Under the pieces are notes generated by a model. That model saw only the letters and a list, made by a program, of their open reading frames with translations, did not search any database and was not told where the DNA came from. Below, one piece after another: positions 30,521 through 57,000 of a stretch of 64,000 nt of DNA. Every line of letters starts with the position of its first letter. The first letter of the stretch is position 1. The DNA is from Macrotis lagotis. Lineage: Eukaryota > Chordata > Mammalia > Peramelemorphia > Peramelidae. A program made the translations under genes and the position numbers. Location of the stretch: the NCBI RefSeq assembly GCF_037893015.1, contig NC_133658.1, forward strand, positions 145,505,982 to 145,569,981, given 5' to 3'.

Positions 30521-30865
30521 AAAGATATTCATTTCTGGACATTTTCACTGGCTGTCCTGTGCCTATCTTCCTCCAAGTCCCAGTAAGATCCTTATGTAGG
30601 AAGATTTTCCCTATCCTTTTTAATTCTAGTGCCCCCCCCTCTGTTTATTGTAATAATTTATTCTGTATATACTTATCTGTATATAGTGGTTTCAATATTT
30701 CCCCTATTAGAATTCCTTCAGAACCTTTTACCTCGGTGTCTCCTCTGAGGATACTTTCTTACCCTTCTTTGTATCTTCAGTAATTACACAGTATCTGGCA
30801 CAGAGTAGAGATTAATAAATGTTTATTGATCCTTTTTTTCCTCATTTTACAAATAAGGGAACCAA

Positions 30866-31019
30866 GGGGTGGCTAGGTGGGGCAGTGGAAAGAGCACCGG
30901 CCTTGGAGTCAGGAGTACCTGTGTTGAAATCCGACCTCAGATACTTAATAACTACCTGTCTGTGTGGCCTTGGGCAAGCCACTTAACCCCATTGCCTTGC
31001 AAAAACTAAAAAAATAAAA
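30866..31019 (+). repeat. SINE inserted in an older MIR-like repeat
   Basis: AAATAAGGGAACC recurs at about 30851 and 31020. The flanks (CTCATTTTAC and CCGAGGCAGGGTCACACAATGG) join to an older MIR-type sequence when the SINE is skipped. Confidence 0.9.
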
Positions 31020-31404
31020 AAATAAGGGAACCGAGGCAGGGTCACACAATGGTATCTGAGCCCTGATTTGAAGTCATTCTGGCTCCACATCCAGTTTTCA
31101 CGGTGCCACCTAGTTCCCTACCTGGACTTCTCAAAAAAAAGGTTTTAAAATTAATAAAATATTTAAGATTACAAAAGCCAATTATATTGAAAATACTTAT
31201 ACAAAAATTTTTTTTTTAAGTTTATGTACCTCAAGTTAAAATTTCCTGCTTAGAATTTGCTGATCCTTTGGCTTTGCAGAGGGGAAATAAGTTTATCCCA
31301 CCTCATAATGGCGGACTGCCTTCATAGACTTCAGTTATTTATGAAACACCTTTTGTGTAGATCTTCAGACTAGTCATAGGAGAAAAACCTGAGATTAAGA
31401 CACA

Positions 31405-31565
31405 GGCAGCAGCTAGGTGCTTAATGGATAGAGCACAAACCCTGGAGTCAGGAAGGCCCTGGAGTTAGGAGGACCCCAGTACAAATCCAGACTCAGACAC
31501 TTAGTAGCTGTGTAACACTGAGCAAGATGCCATTTAGCTTCAGTTGCCTTCCCTTCCCCCCAAAA
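31405..31565 (+). repeat. Diverged SINE
   Basis: GGCAGCAGCTAGGTGC...GATAGAGCACAAACCCTGGAG with a repeated GGAGTCAGGAAGGCCCTGGAGT segment; the tail is degraded. Confidence 0.75.
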
Positions 31566-32914
31566 AGAGAATGTTAACATAAGAGAACATTAGCCTTAGA
31601 GATTCTCTTGGAGATCTTGCTCTCAAGTCTCATCATTTGTGGACTTGACCTTGGGTTTTTTAACTCTATACCAGTGGAGCACAATTTTTGCCTGAACCTG
31701 CTAAATTGGACAAGTGTATATAAAGCTCCGATACCTTTCACATGAATAGAAGGGAGTAGGAGGTTGCTATTGCAACCTATGATAATGCTAAGATTTCTAA
31801 GTACTGTTATATGCTTTGGTAGATAGGATTCCTAGAAGGAAGAAGTAATGGATCTTTTGAGGTATTGAAAAATTAGCATAAGGGAAAGGAAATAATCCAA
31901 AGGAAGTGGTAATAAAGCATTTCTCAGGATGGATAGTAAATAGTAGCTCCTTCAGAGTTGGTTATAAGTAGCATTCTAAGTTTTATCCAAATGAACTCAA
32001 CAAGTATTCATGAACTGCTACTCTCTGCAAGGCATTGAGCTTGTTTTTGGAGAATCTAAAATGGCATTGCCTTAAAAGACATCCATTATTCTGATGGATG
32101 CATCACACACACAACTAAGTCAGTCAAATGTAATTTGAGGGGAAAGAGAATGGGATAATGGTTAATAAATGGAAATGATGAAAGTAGGCACCCCAGAAAA
32201 GGAGTCTTTGATGTGGGGAAGAGGCTGCAGTGAATTCAGTTATCTTTGAGGCAGGAGGGATTCTGGCTACTATGTCAGTAGACTGTAAACAATAAGTGCC
32301 TATTGTATGCCTGACATTGCTATTTACTGGGAATCCAAAGAAAGGCATAAGACAGTTTGCTGCCCTTTAGAAACTCACAGTTTACTGGAGGAAGACAGCA
32401 CTATAGCTGGGATAGAAGATAATCAGAAGAGGTGTGAGTTGCAAATTGAATTCATTTTGCAGAATGAGTTTCTAGGGATCACAGAATTCTAGAGAGCTGC
32501 AAAATGATGAGATGAATTCTCTGGATGTTTTCCTTAAATGGTGAAGACTCCAAGAGGAGCTGTCCACCATTCTGCCACAGGGTGACAGGGAAGTGTAAGT
32601 TTCAGAGTCGATCATATCTTGCAGAATGATGAGTTTCTGGAAATCTTCCAGGAGAGCAGAGCCAGGTGGAAAGATTGAAGAAGGGAATGACTGGAAACAA
32701 TTCACTTTTGGTGTCTGTTAAAATAATACAGGCATGAAGTTACAAAGAGCTGAATTAGGATGGTGATTGAGTGGGAAAAGGGGCATGGATTTTATAGAGG
32801 GTGATTTAAGAAGACCTGGCAAACCAATTAGTATGAACGACAGAATGTAAGAGTAGGATATAGTTATCTACCACCTGGACTGTTAAAATAACTAGTGATT
32901 CATTTTTGTTTTTA

Positions 32915-33245
32915 AAAGATTTTATTTTGAATTTTACAATTTTTCTCCTAATCTTGCTCCCCACCCAGAAAGCAGTCTGTTACTCTTTACATTGATTCTA
33001 TAGTATACATTGATCTAAGTTGAATGTGATGAGAGAGAAATCATATCCTTAAGGAAGAAAAATAAAGTATAAGAGAGCAAAATTACATAATAATGGGTTT
33101 TTTTTTTTAATTAAAGGTAGTCTTTGGTCTTTGTTGAAACTCCACAATTCTTTCTCTGGATACAGATGGTGTTCTCCATTGTAGATCCCCCAAAATTGTG
33201 CCTGATTGTTGCACTGATGGAATGAGCAAGTCCATTAAGGAATAA
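32915..33245 (-). mobile_element. LINE-1 3' end
   Basis: AAAAGATTTTATTTTGAATTTTACAA opens it, and TTTCTCTGGATACAGATGGTG with ATTGTTGCACTGATGGAATGAGC closes it. This is the reverse complement of the segment at 49,070-49,255. Confidence 0.75.
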
Positions 33246-33336
33246 CCAGTGATTCTTTGGGGGGGGGGTCTATAAATGCTAATATTAGTTTGCTTTGTTA
33301 TCTTATGTGGTTTATGCATTTTAAAACATTCTTCTG

Positions 33337-33502
33337 GGCAGTTAGGTGACACAGTGAATAGAGCACCGGCCCTGGAGTCAGGAGGACCTGAGTTCAAAAT
33401 CAGTCTCAGACTCTTAATAATTGCCTAGCTATGAGATGTTGGGCAAGACACTTGACCCCATTACCTCGAAAAAAGTCAATAAAAATAAATAAAATAAAAA
33501 CA
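33337..33502 (+). repeat. SINE, common family
   Basis: AAAACATTCTTCTG is repeated at 33323..33336 and 33503..33516. A-rich tail. Confidence 0.92.
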
Positions 33503-33609
33503 AAAACATTCTTCTGTTAAGGGAGCTCTAGGCTTCACCAGACTACCAAAAGGGGTTCATGACACAAAAAAAGATTAAAAACTTCTGATCTAAACTCTAG
33601 TGTCTATTT

Positions 33610-33760
33610 TTTTTTTAGGTTTTTCCAAGGCAAATGGGGTTAAGTGGCTTACCCAAAGCCACACAGCTAGGTAATTATTAAGTGTCTGAGACCAGATTTG
33701 AACCCAGGTCCTCCTGACTCCAAGGCCGGTGCTTTATCCACTATGCCACCTAGCTGCCCC
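33610..33760 (-). repeat. SINE, common family
   Basis: TCTAGTGTCTATTT at 33596..33609 and 33761..33774 is the target duplication. Confidence 0.93.
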
Positions 33761-33849
33761 TCTAGTGTCTATTTCAAACACTATGACTTTCAATCACTTC
33801 TGAGCATTCTCTGCTGGGGAAGGTAATGTAGGTCCAATCTGGTGGAGCA

Positions 33850-34070
33850 ATTTGATTATTGGACTTGAAGTTGAAGGATGAAATTTGAATTTTGACACTG
33901 CCACTTACTGTCCCCTTGATATTGAGCAAGATACACACTCCTTACATCTCTATTATATCTTTAGTAAAAAGGGGGATTGGGGCTAGTAACACACAACCAG
34001 AATTGCTATAAAGAAAGTGCTTCAACTAAAGCACTATAAAAATATGAGCTCTTGTCATCACCATGGGTCT
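33850..34070 (+). repeat. MIR-type SINE, decayed
   Basis: ATTATTGGACTTGAAGTTG...GCCACTTACTGTCC...TTGAGCAAGATACACACTC...CTTCAACTAAAGCACTATAAAAATATGAGC. Confidence 0.45.
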
Positions 34071-34129
34071 CTCAGTGTTTTAGGTTACAAACCAGTATTT
34101 TTTCCTTCTTCCTTTCTTCTGAGTCCCAC

Positions 34130-36359
34130 ATCCAGTTAGACAAGTTAGACAAATCCAAACATTTGCTGCCATGTTTTGGTCCTTCCTTTCCATCTCTTAT
34201 CACCATCCCTCAAACCTTTCATTAACTGTCACCTGAACTATTGCACAGGTAGTTACTCTTTTCATCTCCAGGTTTGGTCCTTGTCAATCCATAATGATAT
34301 CTGCAGTTATTATTGAAGTGGTTGTGAAAATCAGATGAGATAAAATAAGGATAATATTTTGCAAACCTTCAATACATGTGTGTGTAAATTTTTATTATTA
34401 GCCAGCCTAAAACATAGCTCAGGTGATTATCATTTACCTTCTTAAATCCCTTCTCTTCAATGCTGTTTCATTACCTAACAAATAAAATCTAGATTCTCTA
34501 ACCTGATTTTAAAGGCCTGCCTTCTCTGACCCCAGAATCATAGAATTTTTTTAACATTAATGAAATGTTTATATAACTTTAATGAAAAGTTCCTATTCAG
34601 TCCAGGTTATCATTAAGCTTACTTGGTTCTCATCACAACATTTAAATAATTTTAAAAGTAATTTTCTAAATGGTAACATAGATGTTATATTACTTTTCAG
34701 TTATATTTTTAAAGAAAGCTATTAATGAACTCATTTCTTTCATATAGTACAGCCTGAGTTGAACAGGATTTGTAAATTCATCTGGATTCAACATGGATGC
34801 AAAAAAAATACAATTTTTGAAACCTATTTTGGGAGTACAGTGTTCATATAAAACTTAATTGCCTTCTGTCATCTCTGGTCTATTTATAAGGGCAATTCAC
34901 AATGTTCCCAATACATACAGAATAATATTCTTAAAAAAAAAGTTCAGTTCTAAGTTTAAATTTTATTTTATGCATGAGCATTTTGTAATTGGAGAGCTAA
35001 TATTTGCTTTATAATTATCACACATTACAACTCATTCATTAGTTATGTCTTTGGACTTTTCAATATTTTTGTTTAAGTTACAAAGTGTACCAGGTTTTTT
35101 TGTTTTGTTTTGTTTCATTTTGGAATGAGAGTAGCCACATTCTGAAATGTGAAAACTGCTAGGGTAGGCCAGGCATTAGCAGGAATGGACAATTTGCAAA
35201 GCCCTCATCTACAAAAAGAATTCTACTGGACAGAACCAGGCCATTAATAGCAAAAGTGGAGGGCTTAGGGGACAGTTAAAAAGCAACTGTGAAGTCAAAA
35301 GGAAAAGGCAGCCAGAGAAGAAGATACAGTCCATACAAACCTCTCTCCCAAAGAGGGAGATACAAATATGAACTAGAGTTCTTTTGGCGCTTCATTAGGT
35401 TTCAAAACAATATGCCTTTCATGACATATTTGTGCTATTTTAATTGATTGCTAGCATACCTATAATTAAAGATTCCCTCAAGTCAAATTTTAAGTGAATA
35501 TGCTTTGAAAGGTGCCAAACTAAAGTATGCTTGATCCAAAGAACAAATAATTTTTCTAATGCTGAGTTGAATTCTAGAAAGCACAAACCTGTCATGAGTC
35601 TGTAGTACATAATTTGCTTGAGATTTATGTAACCGATGCATCAGTAAAGTTAAATTCATCACCAAAACCTTTCGTTGCTGAAGTCACATTGATTTTTTGG
35701 GGCAGGAGTGAAATTCTTGACCTACCTATATACAGCATTTTACTTTGGTGCAGTCTTTCTGAATGTGGCCAAAGTGCACATGAATAGCTCTTTTGCTCAT
35801 CTTTGTGGTCACACACCACTCTCCTTTCTCATCTAATGTACTTCTCCCCAAAAGTATCTTGCGTTATTACTTCCATAACATCAAAACCCAATTCAAATGA
35901 CATGTGAAACTTAAAAAGTGTGTTTCAGGAGTAAAGCAGGACTGCACAGTCAGTGGTAGAGAGATCAGCAAAGTGCCCAGGCTGGTATGCAATAAATACT
36001 CATTAAAATCTTTGAAATCTCAAAATCTTAAGTGTTTTCTTTTTTTACAAGGGAGGATTCAATTCATTGGCCAGAGTGGAGGGGCTTACTTTGGTGGGAG
36101 AGCAAAGGAAAGAGGGTACAGTGTGTCCAGAAATGACTTTGATGTAAATAATAAAAGCATCAATAAAACTATTTGAAAAACAGTTTTAATGTAGGACCTC
36201 TGATTTCACTGGTATATGCTTCCAATGAGGAACCTTCTCTTACCAATGCAAGTCAATAAAATGTATTTTTAAAATATATTTTTAAAAGTTTCAGAGTCCT
36301 AAAAGTTTTTTAATCTTTCCTAGTGATCCTTTAAGTAGGGATCCTGTAAGGGATCTCAA

Positions 36360-36410
<51 letters not shown>

Positions 36411-37980
36411 CTTTCTTCTCCCAACACCATAGCACACTACCCTCCTACCATACCCTAAAAGGATGACTTCAAGAATAGATCACTTCAGATTCACCTTGTT
36501 CCCTTTTTTGACAAAGCTGTAGACAGTGTACCTCCATTTCAATAGTTTATTTGACCACTTTTCATATTATCTTTGAGGATAACATTTACTGGAACATTTA
36601 CTTTTTCTAGTGTTAAATTACATGCCCAATTCATTGATCTGTTCTTTATTGATACAAGCCTTTTAAAGATATACATTTTTCTGATTACTGCTTTTGCTCT
36701 ATATTATACCATAGGTTTTCATTGTCATTTTCTTTAGTAGTTTCTTAAGGACTAGTTGACATTGAGTATTCCCAAATCAGATCAGAGAAATTAGTTTTTT
36801 CCATTTTAAGAGTTCTATTTTTATAAAAAGTGCAACATTGAGTGAAAATATTGATAATTTGGTCTACTAACTATAGCAATGGAAAATAAACCTATTCTTC
36901 ATTATCAGAGCCATAATTAGTCATAAAGAGTTAGTGCTTGGACAAAAAATTTTTTGATATGAACATGAGGGCATTTTTTAAATACTTGTCTTGAAAAGTA
37001 AAAATATATAGGATGTCATGTTGCCTTCAGTTAATTGGTTTTTTTTCAATTTTCATTTTTTAAAAGTTTTTTTCTGTGTGGAACAGTGTGCAAGTTAAAC
37101 ATCATCACCAGGAGTGATAGGGTGGTGGCTAATAGTGAGTTTCCTCCAGAGAGACACACCATTATGTCCTGGCCCTGTTTTTCTGGCAGAGTAAATTAAG
37201 GTTAGTGTTAGTGAAAGAATATATGTTTTGTTGACCTTTTTTGGGAAAGAGGCTTAATTCTGATCACAAAAAAAAAAAGGAACCAAAGGCCAAGAATGGA
37301 ATAATTACTCTTTTCTTGAAAAGCCAATCTGATTCTGACTAAATACCAAAAAAGACCTACATGTTTAGTTAGGGAGCAAAAAAGATATATGCAAATAAAA
37401 AATAGAAAACATTCTGAATTAGATAATTGTCAGAAAATCCAGTGAAAATTTAAAAGTTAAAAGTAAGTAAAACATTGTCACAAAGGAAACTCATTTTCCT
37501 AGAATAGGAAGAATAGTCAAAGGCAAAAAGTCCATTATTAAAGAATCATGGTGTTATACTGTACTTAGCCAGTCTGCTAATTTTATTAAATATGATAAAT
37601 ACAATAAATACAAATACAAATATATATATATGAAAAAGCACTTGGGCTTTTGCACATTTGAATTTGGAGCCATGGCTATGCAAGAATGTTGGCTTGGTTT
37701 TCTTCAAAATTCACATATGATCTAGTTAGGAGGACTGCAGTTTTCAAAAGGGGAGAAATAAAATATAAAAACTGGGAACGTAGAACCAATTATTAGTAAG
37801 AGATACCACACTCATTTTTCAATTTTTTTGCACATGGCAAAAATTAATAATGTAAATTAAAAGTGGAATAAGATATTTAAATACACATTCATAATAAATG
37901 AAGCAGAAACAATTACACTGAATATCATTTCATGGTACCATAACATGTCTGTCTTAAATTTCTAAGCACACACATTGCAG
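34130..37980. other. Intergenic stretch between THAP1 and RNF170
   Basis: It holds only a TG microsatellite at 36362, an L2-like fragment near 34.15-34.55 kb and AT-rich sequence. Frames such as 35904-36176 show no domain and are not supported as genes. Confidence 0.5.
36362..36406. repeat. (TG)n microsatellite
   Basis: About 22 pure GT units. Confidence 0.95.
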
Positions 37981-40192
37981 AAGTAATGGCAAAACAAGCA
38001 TTTGAGATAAATTCTGCTTTTATTTAAAAGAACAAATTACTTGCACATGTATATTCAAAGCTTAAACTCAAGTATTATTTCTCCATAACAACACTGTGAG
38101 GTAGATATCCACATAGTAACAAGTGATTCAAGTCACTTTTGTTGTTGCAGAAATGAAGATTCACCACTAAAGAACCAGAAATTGTGGTGGTTATAATATC
38201 TGACCAAAGGGCAGTTTGGGCAACTGGACTCAAGAGCTCCCCAGATAATTTATCAATTTATTATGTACTCCTGGGGGCACTCTGTATCATCACTTTGAAA
38301 GGTGTGATTTTTACCTTGAATCACGGGAGTTATGACTGATTTCAAACACTGATTAAAAGTGAAGTACTTAACTTGGTTAGAGGTTAAATACATTAAGTTT
38401 AAACTCTTTATATTCATCACCAGAATTAAATACAATGAACATAAGAAGGTTCATACGTTTTAAAATGTCCTTTTTAAACTTGATGTGGTCTCAAATATTA
38501 CAATGCTTAAAATGTTATAAACTGTGATAAAAATATCTTTACCCAGAATATTAAAATAAAACCAATGGTTATCAGAATTGAAAGAGGGTAATGTAGGTAG
38601 AGTGCACATACTGAAATTGTCTTTTTACAGGATAATTCATTTTGTACCCTAAGATTTATTCTTGACCTGAAAGATCCAGAATCCTCAGATTAATAAATAG
38701 GGGTGTAGCAAAAATTCTCATAGCTATTCTTCTCTTTTCTGATAAGTCCCTAAGAATTAAAGTTTTATAAATAATAGTGAGAAAATTTTAGTTTATTTTT
38801 TTTTGCTTGAGATTCTCACCTAAATTATCCCCTAGAAAGGAAGACTATTTAAAAAAAAAGAGATATATTCCAATCTTTTGCCCTAAATCCTACCTCATCA
38901 TTATTGGTTCAATATGTCACCTTTCATCTTTTATTTTACCTTAGACACCAACACTTGGTTATTGTCCTCCAGCACAGAAAAAGCTGAAATAAGGCCATCA
39001 TTATTGTCATTTTAGAGTCAATACCAAGTTGATGTCTTTCTGAATGAATTACAATGGACATTAAAATGAAAAGCAGTAATTTTGGATTGTTTCCCTCTTG
39101 ATGCCAAGGATAGTATTACATGCAGGAGGGGTTCAATATATGTTCACCAGTAAAGCTAATAGTTTGTACTATTATTGTGACAAAGCTCATTTTAAAGAAC
39201 TACACCAAGTTAGTTGTAAGGAATTTTAAGAGAACATGTCAGTCCTCAGAAAAAGAATTATTTTTCTCACATACTCTTTGTCATCCTACCAATGGATAAT
39301 ATATCCCAGACTTGGAATGAATGAAGCAGCAGGCTTTCTTCTGGTAATGTTTAATTAGTGTTATGATTCAGCCATAAGTTTTGTAGTCAATTCATGAATG
39401 TTGACTTTATTCCTAATAAAGTCCCCCAGCTACCATAATTTAGCCATTTCATTCAACATCCTGGTTTCAGTTTTCCCCTTTTCAGATTACTATGATATGA
39501 TTATCATTTGAAAAGATCAAGCTATTGATTTAAATGTTACAATTATTAAATTAAGTGTTTTTTGTTGAGAAGAAATCTATGTTTTGTTCAATCAACTAAC
39601 CTATACTGAGTGCTTACTGATTGTAAGATATTGAACCAGATGATGAAATTTAGAATTTATTAAAAAATTGTTTTATGTATGAATTAAATGAATTCTGTGC
39701 AAGGTTAAAGATCTTTTTTAGCTTTAGTGGATAAAAGTAGTAATGCTGGAATGAAAAAGCAAAATTGTGTTGCAAATTCACAAAACATAGAGATACTGAC
39801 TTAAAATTTTATGTAACATTTTACTATAAGAAAATTATTCATTTATAATATCTATATTTCATATGGGAAGGGAGTGGATGAATTCCATATTTAACAACTT
39901 TTTAAAGCCAAATGGTTTATTTTTGAGAGATAAAGTCACAATATAAAAATATTCCTTTTCACTTAATCCCTTCCATATAGTGACTTTTTCAGAAGATATT
40001 TAGTTCTTGAACAAATACACATGGTTTAGATGTTTAAATCTAGCTTCAGTATTACAACCTCCAACACACTGATGCAGTTCCAGTTAGCAAAATTTCCTAA
40101 GATGTATTTGAACCTAAAAAATGATATTCAAGTGTTTTGCTATAGTTCTCTTGAATGGTTTTCAACATAAGCTCAAACAACATTCATTTATT
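37980..40192 (-). other. RNF170: Probable RNF170 3' untranslated region and flank
   Basis: No SINE or LINE is recognisable in this AT-rich stretch below the RNF170 stop, which fits a retained 3' UTR. Minus-strand AATAAA signals are present at 39916..39921 and near 38019, among others. The true cleavage site cannot be chosen from sequence alone. Confidence 0.35.
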
Positions 40193-53337
<13,145 letters not shown>

Positions 53338-53793
53338 CTAGTAAAAGAAAATATGGATGACAGTTGGTTCAAAGTTCATTATTTGGTGAGAAAATTTCAA
53401 CTTTGATACATCTTTATATGAGCAACAGAGTAGTAAGCAGAAATTCTTGTGCCCTGGGCAATTCAGGTGTAGCAGTAGAGTGAAGGGAAAAGAATGGAGG
53501 CGAGAGATAGAGCTATGGAAGATAATCCATTACCCCATGTAGATGTAGTCATACTAGAAGAGGGGAGCTTGATCCACAAGTCATCCAGGGATGATGATGT
53601 AGTAGAGAATGGAACCAAGGTAATGCTATATCTGGTGATAGGCAAAGCAATGGAAGAAATTGCTCACTGTAATGGGACAGTCCAACTGTCCACCTCTTGG
53701 ATGAAGAGCATTCCTTAGATTTCAATATTCTTGATAAAAGAACATTGTGGTACCATTCTAGTTCTAGCTCTGATAACCTTCTTACTATATAAA

Positions 53794-53798
<5 letters not shown>

Positions 53799-53872
<74 letters not shown>
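53799..53872. repeat. Compound (TC)n(AC)n microsatellite
   Basis: About 17 TC units run straight into about 20 AC units in an RNF170 intron. Confidence 0.95.
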
Positions 53873-53874
<2 letters not shown>

Positions 53875-54289
53875 TATTATAGCCAAACAATTTAGCAATT
53901 GACTTAAAAGTTATTCTAAACATAATCAAATGAATATGCAAATGGAGCAATAATTAATATTTTTCATTTAAATTATAGATTAGATTTTATATATAGGTTA
54001 TAGATACTCTAACATAATGGTTTCAGGAAAACACTACAATCAAGTAAAATAACACTTATCAGGCAAGAAATTAGTTCTCTAAGCAATCAGTCAAATATAT
54101 TAGAGCAGGTTTCTACAAAATTATAACTAACTTCATTTAACTTTTATTACCATTATTGCAAAATTATAATTGTTGGGGCAATTTTATAAGGTTGAATATT
54201 CTGTATAAATTAATTCAAATGTTTTACACCTAAGTAGAAAATATTATAACATGGGAAGAAATATAATTACTGATGTAATTACCATCTCC

Positions 54290-55215
54290 ATGCTGATTCT
54301 CAAATTTATCTACCCTGCCCCACACTCTTTGCTGATCTTTAATTTCACACCTCCAGTTTAGACAATTGAACATCCAGTAGATAAATCTTATGTCTAAATA
54401 TGGAATTCATCATCTTTCCCCCAAATCCCTGCTATCCTTACCTCTCCCCCACATGTGCCCTATTTCTGTAGAAGGCAAAACCATCCTCTCAGTTCCCTTC
54501 AGACTTAAAACCTAGAAGTCACTTTGGCCTCCCCATTGTCAATTTACCCATCCCTCTCTAGTCTATTCTCAAGCCTTGTTTATTTTGCCTTAGCATCATC
54601 TCATGAATATTCCCTTCCCTTCTCTGACAGGCCACCATTCTAGTACAAGTCTTTATCATCTAATGCCTCCTGGTGGAGCTTTCTCCCCACTGCAATCCAT
54701 CCTGCATTAAGTCATTAAAGTGATTTTTCTAAAATACAGGTCCTATCATGTCATACACACTGCCACACTGCCACCCCAGCTCCCCCAACTCCAGTGTTTT
54801 TGTTTACTTACTGCCTCCAGGATCAAAGACAAAATGCTCTGTTTGGTAATCAAAGCTTTTTATAACCTAAACAACTCCTACTTTTCCAGTCTTCTTACAC
54901 CTAACTCCCCAATATGTACTCTTGAATCTAGTGGTACTGGCCTCTTGGCTTTGTGATAAATAAAATATTCCATATCTTGATTCTGAGCATTTTCTCTTGC
55001 AATGTCAATGCCTGGAGTGTTTGCCCGTCTTGGTTCTAACTTACTGATCTCCCTGCCTTTCTTTTAAGTGCCAAATAAAATCCCACCCCCTTCTCAGGAA
55101 GTTTTCCCTTACTGCTCTTAATTCTAGGACCTTTGCTTGGTTAATTCCCATTATCCTGTATATAGCTTGTTTTGTATATCTTTATTTGCATTTTGTTTCC
55201 TCTATTCGATTATAA
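54290..55215 (+). repeat. L2/CR1-type LINE 3' region, decayed
   Basis: Pyrimidine-rich sequence includes TTTTCTAAAATACAGGTCCTATCATGTCA, GCCTCCAGGATCAAAGACAAAATGC and TTCTCAGGAAGTTTTCCCTTAC. These are landmarks of old L2-type 3' ends. It ends in an AAT microsatellite near 55217. Reading frames are not genes. Confidence 0.5.
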
Positions 55216-55395
55216 ATAATAATAATAATAATAGTAATAGATTATTGAATTCGTACACAAATAAGGAGAAAATAGACATTAGTAAAATGAGACTGCATTA
55301 TTTCAGTCACTTTATATCTTTTACACTTTTATTTCTTTCTATGAATTTGAAATGTTTATGTTTAAGGATAATTGAATTTAAAATTTTAAAAATGT

Positions 55396-55560
55396 GGGGC
55401 AGCTAAGTGGCACAGTGGATAGAACACCAGCCCTGGAGTCAGGAGTACCTGAGTTCAAATCTGGCCTCAGACACTTAATAATTACCTAGCTGTGTGGCCT
55501 TGGGCAAGCCATTTAACCCCATTTGCCTTGCAAAAAAAAAACCTAAAAACTAAAAACCTA
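55396..55560 (+). repeat. SINE, common family
   Basis: GGGGCAGCTAAGTGGCACAG to CATTTGCCTTGCAAAAAAAAA with an A-rich tail. Confidence 0.9.
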
Positions 55561-55769
55561 AAAAAATTTTTTAAATGTTATAAGCATAATTTTTCAGATC
55601 AAAGAAACATTTCCTATAACTTTGAGATCTGAGAAAATAAAGTCAGTATTTATTAAGCACATACTATATCCTAGATGTTGAGGGACAGAAAAAAGGATGA
55701 ATGCTGAGAAAGAGGCTGTATACATAAGGATATAAAACTGAGCACTGTAATTTAACATTCTGAATTATA

Positions 55770-56500
55770 CACCTTTATTTAATACTTAAGAGTTCTAAAT
55801 TCTATTCTACCTTTCCTCCCTTCACCCCTCCCTGAGAGGGCAAGCAATCAGATATAGATTATATATGTACAATAATGCAAAATATTTCTATATTAAGTCA
55901 TCTTGTACAAGAAGTCTGGAATAAAAGAAAAATCAAAAGAGTGAAAAACAGCATGCTTCAGTCTGTATTCAATCAATATCAATTCTTTCTCTGAAACCCA
56001 ATAGTATGCTTTAGTCTTTTGAATTGTCTTGGATCATTGCTGTGAATAGCTAAATCATTCACAGTTCTTCATCAAACAATATTGCTGTTCCTGTGTATTA
56101 TGTTCTGATTCTGTTCATTTCATTGCACATCAATTTATATAAGTCTTTTCAGGTTTTTCTGAAATCATCCTCTTGTCATTACTTATAGCACAATATTATT
56201 CCATTGCAATCCTATACCACAGCTTATTTAGCCATTCCCTAATTGATGGGAATAACTATGTTTTCCAACTTTTAGCCACCACAAAAAGAGCTGCTATAAA
56301 TGAAACATAGGAATTTTAAGTTATACCCATTTAGTTTTTGAATACTTCTCTCAAGTCTCAAATGATTTTTTTTGCCAGAATGGTTTAATCAATTCACTAA
56401 TGTAGTATGCCAGTCCTCTCACAGTTTCTCTAAAATTGGCTATTTCTGTCTTTTTACATCTTGCTTATGTAGCAAGTATAAGGCCAAACTCTGAGTTATT
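55770..56500 (-). mobile_element. LINE-1 3' fragment
   Basis: Runs parallel to 26440..27250 (GTACAATAATGCAAAATATTTC, CCACAGCTTATTTAGCCATTCC, TGGTTTAATCAATTCACTAATG). It lies in an RNF170 intron and has no open frame. Confidence 0.7.
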
Positions 56501-56724
56501 TTAATATGGACTTTATCATTAAGTAATGTAGCAGCAATTTTTCATATTAGCTTATAATTATTTACTGAAAAAATTCTGTTCATATTTTTGTACCACTAAC
56601 ATTATAGAATGGCCCATGTCTCTTTGTTTCCTATATATCTTAGATATAAGACTTTTTATCAGAGACAAGTGATGCAAAGATTTTTCCCCCAACTGAAGTG
56701 TTTTCTTTCTTATCCCAGGTAAAA

Positions 56725-57000
56725 TAATTGTGTTTGTGCAAAATTTCATCTCAGCCTCTTAGAATCCCTTGTTCCATCAAAACTATCCAAGAGACACCTT
56801 CTCCAAGAAGTCTTTTTCAATTCCCACTAAGTACTATCGTACCCTCCCCCACAGATCTTGTATTTATTTCAGAAATGCAGATTTGTTTTTTTCCACTAGA
56901 ATGTAAACCCTTGAGGACATGAACTGTTCCACTTTTCCTTCTCTCAATACTTAGCCTGGTGGCTTTCACATAATAGATACGTAATAATGCACAAACTTTT
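56725..57000 (+). repeat. Second L2-type LINE 3' end
   Basis: ACACCTTCTCCAAGAAGTC...CCACTAGAATGTAAACCC...TGAGGACATGAACTG...TACTTAGCCTGGTGGC is the standard L2 3' order. Confidence 0.5.

Noticed and set aside
35904..36176. 90-codon frame
   Set aside because: No recognisable domain or neighbours; consistent with chance in AT-rich DNA.
53494..53718. 74-codon frame with an acidic start
   Set aside because: No known domain, no splice signals tying it to RNF170, and it lies antisense in an intron.
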